Shown: in pieces, positions 52,840-64,000 of the stretch
Numbering within the stretch: the first letter of the stretch is position 1
How the letters are laid out: each line of letters starts with the position of its first letter
Source: Todiramphus chloris collaris
Taxonomy: Eukaryota > Chordata > Aves > Coraciiformes > Alcedinidae
Assembly: GCA_025345505.1 (NCBI GenBank)
Contig: JANVCC010000030.1
Span: 1,910,123 to 1,974,122, forward strand
DNA length: 64,000 nucleotides
Direction: 5' to 3'
Notes under the pieces: model-generated
Seen by the model: the letters and a program-made list of their open reading frames with translations, nothing else
What the model was told of the DNA's origin: nothing
Database searches by the model: none
Made by a program: the position numbers and the translations under genes

Positions 52840-52933
52840 CTTTAAGACTGTTCTGAACTTGTAACGCGATGTCAAGGGCATTAAACGGCAAAACTGGTTC
52901 ATTGGCAATTTGCAAAGTCACTTGTCCTGTTAG
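52840..52933 (-). CDS. NAALADL2: NAALADL2 antepenultimate coding exon (end of M28 region / start of dimerisation domain)
   Basis: Internal exon of 94 bases on the minus strand. A strong pyrimidine tract ending ATTTTTCAG precedes 52933, and the donor AAAG/GTAATT follows 52840. It starts in phase 0 and encodes 31 residues, LTGQVTLQIANEPVLPFNAL through DIALQVQNSLK, plus one base of the next Gly codon. The VLPFNALDIAL core corresponds to the VLPFDCRDYA segment of glutamate carboxypeptidase II (PSMA), where the peptidase-like domain passes into the helical dimerisation domain. It has no start codon because it is internal, and it is too short to show as a long open frame. The exon upstream must end in phase 0; I could not find it between 52934 and 64000. 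Confidence 0.88.
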
Positions 52934-55900
52934 CTGAAAAATAAAAAAAAAAAAAAATCCAGAAAACAGTCAAATAATTTCTAGCAGATACAACAGCCAG
53001 CACTTCTTCTGGAATAGCACATACTGTCACTACACTAGATTTTCAGTTAAAACACATCTTTGTGAAAAGGAATATGACCTAGACCATTGCCTTTCTAATA
53101 CAAAAATTAAAAATGTTAAAAGATTACAATCTATGACCACACAAAAGAATTCTGTGCAGTACTTTTTCTGTGGACCTAGGATACTGCAGGAGTCTCTGAA
53201 GTGCCTTAGTTTCACTTTGTTTTCAAATAAAGCATCTCAATATTCTAAAAAAAGGAATGAGATTTGTTGTTTTACTTTGCTCTCTGGTTTTAGTTATTGG
53301 ATTTTGGGAGTTTACACAAGTGAAAACCAAAAAACAACCAACCCTAAACACCACAGGTTTTAATGAGCTTCACATCAAGTCCATGGCTGAATTCAAGCTG
53401 ACCTGAAAACCTGCTTTCTTTTGAAGAGATCTGTGACAACTTGCTGCACACATACATACAACTTCCAACCTGGATAGAATGCTACATTCCCTCGGTAGTT
53501 TACAGAAAGAAATCCCTAAATGAGTGAAAGGGAGCTCTCAGTTCACTCCAGACATTAGCACCTGTCATGCAACTCAATGGCATGAAGGCTACTTTTCAAC
53601 AGTTCCAGAGATAAGGCCAGGGACTGACCAGCCTGAGTGGTTTTTTTTTTCACTTACAGAAAGGCTCTGCAGCTCAAGGCTTAGACGTGCTACAGGGCTG
53701 TGTATAGAAATACGTCTTTCTGTTGAACTACACCTAGCCTGTGATTAAACAGAGGATTTCAGTCTCTAGGCTGCCAAGTCCATCACTCTTCGTGGGAGCT
53801 ATAAAAACACACTGACAAAAACATGCAAGAAACTTTCATTCATCTTCTTCATATCTTGATATTGCAAAAAGGAAAAAAATTGCTCTAGGACTGTGCTCTA
53901 AAAATGGAATGATGGCTGCAGGTGATGGTGATTTTGTTGATAAAAATGTGAACTGAATAGGATCATATTGTACAATGCTTTCCAGGGTGTTGGGGGGATT
54001 AGAGTAATACCTATCCTTCAAAAACAGTACAGTAGTTGCTGTGCTGAAAGTAGTATTTTAATTCTCCAAAACAAACTAGCAAGAAAAGACAACAATCCTA
54101 AGTAATATTAAAAACAACAGTATAGCAAATGAACAAGAAAACCATCTCCCAGGAAGGTGGATGAAAATAGGGTACAATCAGAAAGAAATTTTCCTGGAGA
54201 AAGATAAATAGAACCCCAACAATGTTTCTAAGAGATGACTTGGCCACAGACTGATTTGGGTAGAGAGAGTGAGGGAAGATGCTGCATATCAGGCTGCAGC
54301 CTACCTCTGAGCAGAGACATACTGTGAAGCTATTGAGATTTACCTCTAGAGAACACAATATTGCAAAAGGCATGAAGAAAACAATCCTACCATATACACA
54401 GGAAGAAAAAATAGGGAGGAATAATGATTTGTCAGGCCATTATCGAGAAGACTAAAGAACTACGAGCAAGTTTGGAGGAAGATGAAAAATACCATGTTTG
54501 GACATCTGTGTTAAAATATTACACAGTAACTTCTCATGAAACTTTTCTCCAAACTTTACAACTGCACAAGCTATTAATGCTTCAAGGCCACTGTGTTTTC
54601 TATCAGTGATTATCCACAAAAGACTCTGGGTTGAAAAGCATTGATCTTAGGAATGAAAACATTGGTCTTAAGAATATCAGAGGTACTGCAGAAATACGAA
54701 AAATAAAATTGTTAGGGCAAACACAAATCTCTACAAAACGGTATCCAAACCACATTCCATCCTGCCTCCAATCCACCTATAAGCAACTCTAAAAAAAATC
54801 TGTCCACATGCCATGCAAAATCCTTCCTTGTCCTGCATGTAACTCAACATACAACTGCCCAAAAAGTTAACCCAAAGGTTGCTATGGAAAAGCAAATGTG
54901 CCAATGAAATAACATCCTATTGAAGAGGAGGCATTCTGCATGGAGCCCAAATCCTTTGAATCCTAAATACTACTATACTGCACTAAACATTTGAATTCTT
55001 CCCTGATGCCCCATTTCTACAAAAACCTTCAGTAAATGGCAATGCAAGATACATATTCATAGGTATATTTTAGGGAGGGACATGTTATACAGCGCTACTG
55101 CTACTTTTCAATCTGTTACCGCAATGTTTAAGAACACAATAGTATGGGAAAAAATGCTTTTGTGGCATGAAAGTGGCATTAAAGAGAAGAATACTCTAGT
55201 AAGCATTGTTCTTTTTCGTCATTATTTCCTACAGAACCTGTCTTGATTTTTATAAGTTCTTTCCTTATTTCTATTTCTTCCAAGCAAGTTTATTTTGCTT
55301 TTGACTGCGTAAGACCAAAGTTGCTTTGTCTTTCCTATTCAAATGAAGCTATACCATCAAAATCTTGACTGATTGAAGCATCTTGGAAACTTTATAGTAT
55401 CTCTGTATGTGCAGGCATCTGTGTTAGTAAACAGGTAACAGCAGTGTTTATTAGATCACGTACTTTGTAGGCTAATCTGGAAGAAATCAATCACATAAAG
55501 GAAAGCTCAGAGCATTGATTTGAACAGAGTAAGTAATAACGCTGCAGAAGCATATATCAAACCCACATAATGCAGAAAGACAGAAAAGGCTACTGATTTC
55601 TTATTTATAGTCTTATTTTTGGATATACCATTCCCCTGAGCACAACACTGAATATACAGGGAAAATAAAGACAAGCTTCTGCCCCCTTTTCCCTATTGAA
55701 AAATGGTTCAGACTGACTATTGAATTTTTAAATGCAAGAATAACTTAGCAAAGAGTAAAGACAACAATTTTTTTCATGAAGTGAAATGCTAAAGCAGAAT
55801 AATTGATTCTATTCCCATACTGAACTGGTTGTAACACTAATGAGAACTTCTCAAATAACATTTATACATAACAATACACACACAATACACACAATAATTG

Positions 55901-57660
55901 ATGTAATATTTGCACAATTATCAAGTCTAAAGAAAAAATTTACAGTTGAAATGCTAATTGATTCTGAAATGCTTTTCTTACACAATTTAAAATGAAAAAA
56001 TAACGAATAATTTCACACTACATTTGACTTTGGGAAAGCTATTCTTCAGTAACTAAAATGCATTTAATGAACTTCCAATTACTTCAGAGGTAAATATTAA
56101 TATGAAAAATAACAATAATTGTAGAGTTATGTTGTATATCGCACAATAAACCAGAATGTTCACAATAAGTTTACACTAAGGTAACATTTTCTCAAGGTCT
56201 TTTACCTTACAGAATAAACACCTTTGCAGGAAGGAAATAACTACTGTCCCTGCCTTTATCTGACACCATGCAGGTCCCAAAAGCTAAAGAATCCTCCAAA
56301 AAAACAACTTCCAAAAATGCTGGTGTTAGAGGTAATTGAGTATCACACGACACTTCCTAAATAAACCTGTAGGTCTTCTCTCTTCTGAAGTGTTACAACA
56401 CACTCATTTAGGAAGTATGTCTTCTTGCTGTTCTACCCAACTTATGAATCTAAATTTCCCTACAAAAGTCATCTCTCAGGGACATCAGATGGATTTGCAC
56501 CATTCTGCAAAAGACCGACAGTAAGTAATAACTGGATTAAATGCATCTATGCAAACTAAAACTCTTATCTTTTTAGCTGTTTTACGATGTAAATAAGGGA
56601 ACTAACTAAAATGACGTTGAGGGGTTCATCACAGAAATTAATTTTTCTAATGAGCATGCCCCATCTAGTTTTGCAGTGTGTTAAACTCAGTTTTCAAGGC
56701 AACTTGCTTCCTCAAATATCCAAGCTGACGATAAACAATGCAAAGCACATCTATTGGCATGCAACATTTTTATAAAAAATTGAATACTTAAAACTCAGGT
56801 TACAAAAGTGTGAAAGGCTCCACTCAGCCTTTTTTACACAGATTCAGTTTTGCTTTTGGGGCATGCTGTTATTGATCATGTCTTGCAGAGATACATCTTA
56901 AATGTTATCTAGTTTTACAGACAACACAGGCGTGGCAACCCATCTTCTATTCTGCCATATGATGATAAACTTGTAAGATGAATAAAACGAAAACATATTT
57001 AGTGGATATGAAGATATGAAAATATTATGCATGATAGAGATCAATCTGTTAGAATAAACATCACCGTATAGCATGCAGGCAGTTTCTTTAACACAGAAGT
57101 TCACATGCCAGTCTTCTTTTTTTTTCTTTTCTGTCTAGTGAAATTTGGAATTGAGTGCTATATCTAGCCTGCGTGCTATGTGAACCGCAGTGGGTGTTAA
57201 GTGTTGAGCCTTTAGGACATTTTTAGTTACATTAAGAGTGCTAAAATCTAAACTGACATCTCAGATCTCTTCATATGCCAAGTTACAAACAACATAACTT
57301 AACAAATCAGGTAAACTGCCATGTTTATCCTTTTGTGAACAGTGCTCTTCAGTAGTGCTGTACTCCAATTTTACCTGCTGCAATGAATTAGACACAGCTA
57401 CTTGAAATCTGAATTGTGCAGTGGCAAGTCCTTTATATTTCAAGCCATATACCGCTGCAACATAGTTTTTCTTCCTTCCTGCATTCTATAATTTTCACAG
57501 TTTTATTATATAATTTTATTATGTGAATATTAACAACACTCTACCCCACTGCTACCTATTCATTTTTAGAGAAAACCAGTATACACATGGAACCTAATTG
57601 CCAAAAACTTGACAACTCGTATTAGAAAACAGATAATGTTAAGAAGGTAGTGTAGGAGGC

Positions 57661-57717
57661 TCCCAACTACAGACTCAATGGACCTCTGTATATAAGAATC
57701 CCAACTACAGACTCAAT
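57661..57717. repeat. 19-base direct repeat, 38-base period
   Basis: TCCCAACTACAGACTCAAT occurs identically at 57661-57679 and 57699-57717 with 19 bases between. Intronic. Confidence 0.9.
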
Positions 57718-59864
57718 CCTTGTAACTCATCGCTGGATGACGTCGAACAACTCATTTGAACTCTGAGCCTCAAACTCCTTTGACATCAGGCATTATTTTT
57801 TTTTTGGAGTTGCTTTGCCCTTATGCCTTGCACCTCTCCCATCACACATTACCCATGAACGAGGAAAGAATATGGAAAGATACTGTGCTGTTTAGGGTGA
57901 TCAATACCAGTGTGTTGAAAATAACACTTTTTTATTCTCTTTTTTCTTGTAAAGGTGAATGAGAAGGTTTAACTTTTGTGGCTGGCTGCTGCACTGTCTA
58001 ATCTCAGGTGTTCACCTCTCTTCATCAAGGTGTCTCTCTCTCCACACATGCTGACAAGCAGAGTGACCTGCTGAGATCTTTTGACATAAACCCAAACATA
58101 AACCATGGTTTCATTGTCCACACCCATGTAAATAAGGAATAAATCTCTGCATATATTAAGATCCCCTATCAGAACTACAACATCAGCAACCTCCAATGTT
58201 AAAAACATGAGCATTCCCCAACCTTTCCACCTGCAAAATTAAAGAAATATTTTCCATAATACAGTAAAATTTCCTAAATTTGCTTTCTGCTGGTTCCTCC
58301 TGCCCTCCCTCCTGATTTTTTTCATGCTATCAGATTTTTTTTTCTTACTTAAACATGAGAAATTGAGTCTATTTAAATGAAACCTGTGATTTCCTGGCAA
58401 TAACATAATTTCAGCATCTAGTATTACTGGATGAATGGCAGAAATCGTGAGACTCATGATAAATTAATGAGCACTATTAATACTGGAATCTCAGCTTATT
58501 TAAAGAAAAAAATCCTGCATAATCAGTCTGCATTGTTATTTTTCTTATATTTATCACCCCCTAGAAAATTTAACTGACTCATACATGAAAAGGCAGAGGT
58601 AGGAGCACAGAAAAACGAGTTCTTTGACCCCCTCTCTTTCTCTGAAGAATCACATTTCCTTGATTAGACAAGGAAATAGAAATCTGGTCACAAACATGTT
58701 TGCTTTGCACTAAGGCTGTCAACTGTTGAAAATTCAGAACTTCTCAAAAATTTAGTAGCACCATATGTGTTTTTGTTTTTACTGAAATCTACCTTAGCAC
58801 TGGGGCATGTATTTACACTACAGGTCAATTGATATTTTGGGGTATCTAACATTCAGTTCAACATATTGTGTTTTAGGTCAGTAGAGGGCTCTCTGAGAAA
58901 AGAGTACGAGGAGGCTATGGCTACAGTGGGTGAACTAGAGCATAGTAATTCATAACAGATCGCTGTTTCTGACCAAAGAAAGCATTAATTGTATCTCAGG
59001 TATTACAAATACTAAACCTATTATTTCAACACCCCCCTCCATCATTTAATATTGTTTTTATTTTCTCTCAGCATAGAAAACACTGAATAGGAAGTAAAAG
59101 CGATAGTGAACAAAGCACAGATTCTCCCTCTTAGCAGGTATCCTGTGCACAGCAAACACCTAATTGTATTACAGTGGCACACAGCATTAGGCATCCTCAA
59201 AGTTATATATTAAGATGTTAGAATGTAGCTGATACATCAAGATATGTAGCTTGGGCTTTTTATAGGATCATATGCTACGTTTTCTACATGGCTCACGATG
59301 AGATTCTGAGGCACTGAGAAATTAAGGTCAAAAGTATTCTCTTAAGTGATTAATTTGCTTAAAATCTAATGTGTTGGCCGATCTAGTATTATACAGCACT
59401 TAGAGCAGTGAAAGTACATTTTCTATAGATTTCATTCACAGCTGGGAAGGATCATTCATCCCACTGCTTTCAATTACTTGCACAGAAAAGAAACTCATAC
59501 TTATTTCTGCTTTGTTTTCTCTGTACATGTAGAAAACCTCAATTTTAAAATTATATATAGATGAAGTATATGGACATAGGGGTTTTTTTGTGTATATTTA
59601 AATGCTTTTTTTTGTGTATCTTCTAATACGTGCATATTAAAAAATATATTTTAAACAGTCTTCATTTCTAGTAAGTGATTATCCTCCATTCCCTGGATTG
59701 TAACTCCATAAGTTTATACTGTTTCTTTCCATTCACTTCTACCTTCTATCCAGATCACCCATGGAAGGGATACAAGTGAAGACATCAAGGGGTTATCACA
59801 CCACTCCTCACACCATGGCAGAGAGCAGTCCTCCTCTCTACATCCAGCACAGAGCAGGCAGAGG

Positions 59865-60130
59865 TGCCTTGTGTCCTCAGAGACATCACTGTGCTCTGGA
59901 GCTCACTGTCATGGGATGTGACTGACACGAAGAGTGCAAACAGGTTTCGGACAGGACTGGACAGACTCATGAATGTCAGTGCACTGCTGACTACTAAGAC
60001 TGATGTTCCAGGTTCAAACTTCAGCTGCAGTGATAGAAGAAATACACTTCTGAGATGTTTGTCACTAATGCCGGTGAGAGCCTGGGAACCAGGTTGAAGT
60101 CTGTCCCATTGTGGCAGCTCTCATGCTCTT
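59865..60130 (+). mobile_element. Old, diverged CR1-like fragment
   Basis: Plus-strand similarity to older amniote CR1 families around CTGGAGCTCACTGTCATGGG, followed by GTGCAAACAGGTTTCGGACA and GGACTGGACAGACTCATGAA. Beyond about 60000 the match fades. The short open frames on both strands here (59785-59970 and 59864-60097) are by-products. Confidence is moderate because the fragment is strongly diverged. Confidence 0.55.
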
Positions 60131-63100
60131 GTTACTGCAGCAGTAGAGAACAGGGATTATTAACTTCTAGGATAAGAGATTTATTGAGTAGGCCTGGCAC
60201 TGCATAACTGAACTTCTACTCAGCTTGGTTTGTTTGGAACTGAGGTAAAGTAACTTTATGTCTGTGCAGAATACACAGGGGTAATGCTTACACAGGAAGC
60301 CATGAAGCCAACTATAAAGCACAGCTCCTTATGTGGGTGATGTAGAAGCGTAGCTAGAAAGGGGGAGTTTCACAAGTGTTTTATTTTTTCTGAACATAAA
60401 CAGAAATTGCATGTCTTTGAAGTATGTGGATAAGTAGCAATAATCTTGAGACGAGTTTATAATCAGGTATTTCATATTTATGTATGTGAAATTCTATTAG
60501 AATCTTGCTAAAAAAGGTTAGTCAGACTTTTCCCTAGAGTGTGTAGTTATGAGCATGCAAAAGGATGTACCAGTTATGAGCTCTGGGTGAAGAGGTCACA
60601 CCATGACAATACAAGTCTTGACATCATCACAAACCCTCCCTCTAGCTTTCTTGAAGACCATGTGAAAAGTTTGTTCTACTATTAACTCCTTTTTGTCTCC
60701 AACTTTAAAGCCAGGTCGTTCTGGTTACCAGCACCAGACTTTGAGAGTGACAAATACAGAAAATATTGCTTAAAGCTGAATGATTTGCATATAGCGTTCC
60801 CATAAGCCAAGATGCCAGAAAGTGACCTTTTCAATGCTTTCATTCTCTGACCCTCGTCAGGTATAGCAGGAGGAGGGGGAAGCTATGCCTAGATCCTTTT
60901 TAAAAAAGCCATGGTAACTGCATGAAGCTGGTTACAAGCAGTCCCGAGGAAACGAATTTAGCCATTGCTGTGGTAGGATGAGATGTAATAAAATATGAAG
61001 CGTATTTTATTTCCACATATGATAGGCAAAGATCTCTAGTGACAATGATTATGTACAGAAATTGCGCCTTGGACAGATCTTTATTACCTTAAATCAAAAT
61101 GACATCACTTTTTTTGTTTTGTTTAATTGGGTGTGTAATACAGACATTCAAGGGTTAAAACATGCAGCTAGCTAACAGTGCACACACTTTAGGACAAGAG
61201 TTAAGTATTTTTTTCTGGTTTAAGCCATAAAGAAAAGTTTAAAGTAAAGAAAGTAAAAATCATCTCAGCATAACAGACAAGATGAATCAGCGTTGGTACC
61301 TGTGTACTGGTATGAAAACACAGGATGCTGTGATTAACAGCTTGGACATCAGGCTCTACCATGCTACTTAAGGCCTTCATTGTGTTTGCTACCAGTTCAT
61401 GAATATCAGTCCTTTTCCCTGACTTATGTACGTGTTTACAAGTCCAATCAGGATGTTAGCACAACCACCCCTCCTTACTCATGATATGGGATAATCCAAG
61501 CACAAGATAATAGGACTCAGCATGATAAATGATAATTTTGTTAACAGTTGCTGGACAGTTGGCTGGGTCCTGCTGGTCTACGAGCCTTACAAGTCAGACA
61601 GTAATAACTAGCAGATAAAATAAGCAGCAGTGCAAGTTTGCATTTAATCACCCAGGTTCACAGGCACTCTACAGAAATACAGATCAGCCTAGCAAACACT
61701 GTGTTGTCTCACAGTCCTAATTAATCAAAGTATCGTCTACATGCATGAAACAAGAATCTTCCTGAATTAGGACCAATGCCAGGATCACACATTCAAGGAC
61801 ATTCAAGTATTTGCTAAGTTTCTATTTGATTTGTGAAGTCACTTCTGCTGAATCTGCATGACTCGGTCTAAAACTTCTGGCATTGTTAAAAACTAGATAA
61901 TAGGCATCAGAGGAGTGCAGTAATAGAGAAATCTGCAATAGGAAGCTTCAACCACAGCCTTCAGTTTAGACCTTGATATCATCTTTTTAATCACTCCCCT
62001 TTTACAGAAATGGATTTGATTTAATTGAACTCCTAAAAAAAAAGTCTCTAATCACACTTCATCAGCATGCAATTATTATTCAAAGGAAACCATATGTACT
62101 ATTAGGCACTCTTAATTAAAATAATGCATATAATCTGCTTCAGTACCTAACAGCCATTCTTCCTAATGTTCATTATTCTTTTTCTTCCGTTATTGTGACA
62201 ATAATTTTTTTTTCCTCTTTTTCTTCATCTATCCCCGTTTCATTTATACAGTGTTTCAACATTAATGACCATGATATCAGGAAAGTGAAATGTGTTAATA
62301 AACTACCAGCCTTACATCTCATTGCATAGCATGACCTTCAAAATGTGTCAGACCTGACTATGGAGATTTGTGAGAAGAGGATGAGGAAATGCTATAGCAG
62401 GAATCAAACCATACCCTGTTTTGCCTGAATTTTATTTGCAATTATGATGTTTTCTAAGTGGACAAACTGAAAGAAGAGTTTATGCTACGCAGCAGACAGT
62501 TCTTAGACAAAGAGATGGGAGTGGGTGTGAATGAGGGACAACGGATGGAAAAAACTGAATCTAGGAATTGAAGAACCTGAAGAAAAGCATCAATCTTTCC
62601 TTGAGGAACTTGAAAAATTTCGACTGTTAATTCAGCACAGAGTCAACAGAATACACATTATGAAAAGATTAATGAGAACATTACATATTAAAGTCTCCCT
62701 ATCCTCTCAAACTCAGAAAAGCTAAGATATTTAATATTTATACAGAGAAAATATTGTTCTTTTCTCTCTTGTCACCTCTTGATGCAAAAGTACCTCAAAT
62801 TTTTCCACTTAGGTCACCCTAATCAGTCAGGATTCAAGCACTGGTAGTTGATTAAGCATGACAGACTGGCCCTGAGGGAGAGACACTAGTGAACCACAGT
62901 GCTGCAGATCCAAGGGAAGCTGAAAATATATAGTTCTCTAGTATAGAGCTCATAGAGAAGACCAATAACCTAGAAAGGCATGTTCCAGCTCAGGAAAGAA
63001 ATGGATGGATAAGCTACTGAGGCTACCCGCGACAACAGGATATACTGTAATATCCATGAAGAGGCTCAATTTCCTTTTTAGGCCATTATTTATATTAGGG

Positions 63101-64000
63101 TTAGATTCTTCTCTTGGATATACTTGTGTAGTAGTTATCAAGCCAGAAAGGTATTTCAGCTTCTTACTAGTATCATAATTCAAAGGTACTATGTCTGCCA
63201 ATTTTTCTCACTGCTTTTCAAATGGGAATATTCAATCTTCAATGTATACTGTGCAAGAAACATAAAATAAGAAGCAATCAGTTGACTTACATTAATAATT
63301 TGAAATTTAAACCTTGAAAGGAGATCTCAAACATCCTCCTGTAATTAAATAGTATAACTTAAAAAATAAAGGTGGGGGGAGATTGGTTGGTTTATTTTAA
63401 AAAGAAAACATTAATTAAAGATGAATATGTTTGTGAATGAACAAGCTCCCCTCAGGCTTGGGGAAAATGCCAAGTCTGACAAACTCTTTGAGCCTTAGGG
63501 AATCCCAGGTCAGTTTGATGAACCTACTAAAGTATTTTATAATTAGCTGGCATGCTCCTGAGGCTGCCAATTTACCTGAAAAAGAAACTCCCTCACCTTT
63601 CAAACTTCTCCCTGAACAACAATGAATAAAGACCTACCAAATAATGTTTCCAATCACAGAATATTTACATGAATAGAGAAAGAAAATGGAGAAGAATGTT
63701 CCATGCTATAGAATGGCCCTTGGAATTCATAAGGAACTCTAGCAATAAAACTCAAACCACCTGAAGGTAGAATTGTGTTTTCCTGCCACATCTGGGGCTG
63801 TAATAATACACCTGTTACTAAGATAGTCAAATTGTATTTGCCATTTCATCCCACTGCCCCCTATCTTTATGTGGGCTCTTTGTTATAAAGGCAGCATGAT
63901 GTAATGGCAACAACAAAGATTAAAGAAGTACATTTTAAAACCATGTAACCTTCTAACATTGTAGGAAGTGCTATTAATTGCTCAAATGACAGCAGCTGTT

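Larger units (their letters stand above)
52934..64000 (-). other. NAALADL2: Partial intron of NAALADL2, continuing beyond the window
   Basis: No upstream NAALADL2 exon was recognised in these 11 kb, so the intron probably extends past the right edge. It holds an old CR1-like fragment (about 59865-60130) and a 19-base direct repeat (57661-57679 and 57699-57717). A short upstream exon could have been missed by eye. Confidence 0.6.

Noticed and set aside
54424..54609. 61-codon plus-strand frame with a plausible helical look
   Set aside because: Too short, no splice or promoter context, and no recalled homologue.
57969..58214. 81-codon minus-strand frame rich in Val and Leu
   Set aside because: No similarity to the M28 or PA domains expected upstream of the NAALADL2 exons, and no splice borders in a fitting phase.
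61300..61455. 52-codon minus-strand open stretch ending in CAG/GTACC, a possible upstream NAALADL2 exon
   Set aside because: The donor phase would fit the next exon, but the residues (ending NHSILCFHTSTQ) do not resemble the segment preceding the dimerisation domain in this family, and the acceptor has no pyrimidine tract.
1..64000. CRISPR array, bacterial operon, tRNA or rRNA gene
   Set aside because: No regularly spaced repeats, ribosome-binding context, cloverleaf or rRNA motif was seen; the window is vertebrate nuclear DNA.

Overview
This is a piece of vertebrate nuclear genome, almost certainly from a bird. It is AT-rich, gene-poor and intron-rich, and its dispersed repeats are avian: several CR1 retroposon fragments, some ending in the typical ATTCTATGATTCT tail, plus LTRs of the bird ERV-L-like type. 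I cannot fix the species. Nothing looks bacterial: there are no operons, no CRISPR array, and no tRNA or rRNA gene that I could recognise.

One protein-coding gene is supported. Three exons on the minus strand (52840-52933, 44319-44517, 29791-29989) join in phase into a 162-residue C-terminus. It matches the transferrin-receptor-like dimerisation domain of the M28/glutamate-carboxypeptidase II family, and I assign it to NAALADL2. These are the last three coding exons. The introns are 14.3 kb and 8.3 kb, and at least 11 kb of a further intron runs off the right edge. The exons for the cytosolic tail, membrane anchor, PA domain and M28 domain lie outside the window.

Layout. 1-29 kb: apparently intergenic sequence downstream of NAALADL2, with a minus-strand LTR-like element near 3.6-4.3 kb, CR1 pieces at 9.0, 15.5, 22.3 and 26.1 kb, a decayed LTR at 15.1 kb, and a solo LTR at 17.1-17.8 kb that carries a nested CR1. 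About 29.2-29.8 kb: probable 3' UTR. 30-44.3 kb: last intron, with a C19 run, a T26 run and a 1.3 kb CR1 reverse-transcriptase relic at 41.1-42.5 kb on the opposite strand to the gene. 44.5-52.8 kb: intron with one CR1 3' end. 52.9-64 kb: intron with an older CR1-like relic near 59.9 kb.

Most other open frames are 60-100 codons long, lie in AT-rich or repeat sequence, match nothing I know, and are treated as chance. I found no convincing new biological system. The most useful observations are the in-phase NAALADL2 exons with an N-glycosylation sequon that appears to line up with one in transferrin receptor 1, the CR1 coding relic broken only by three stop codons, and the datable CR1-in-LTR nest.
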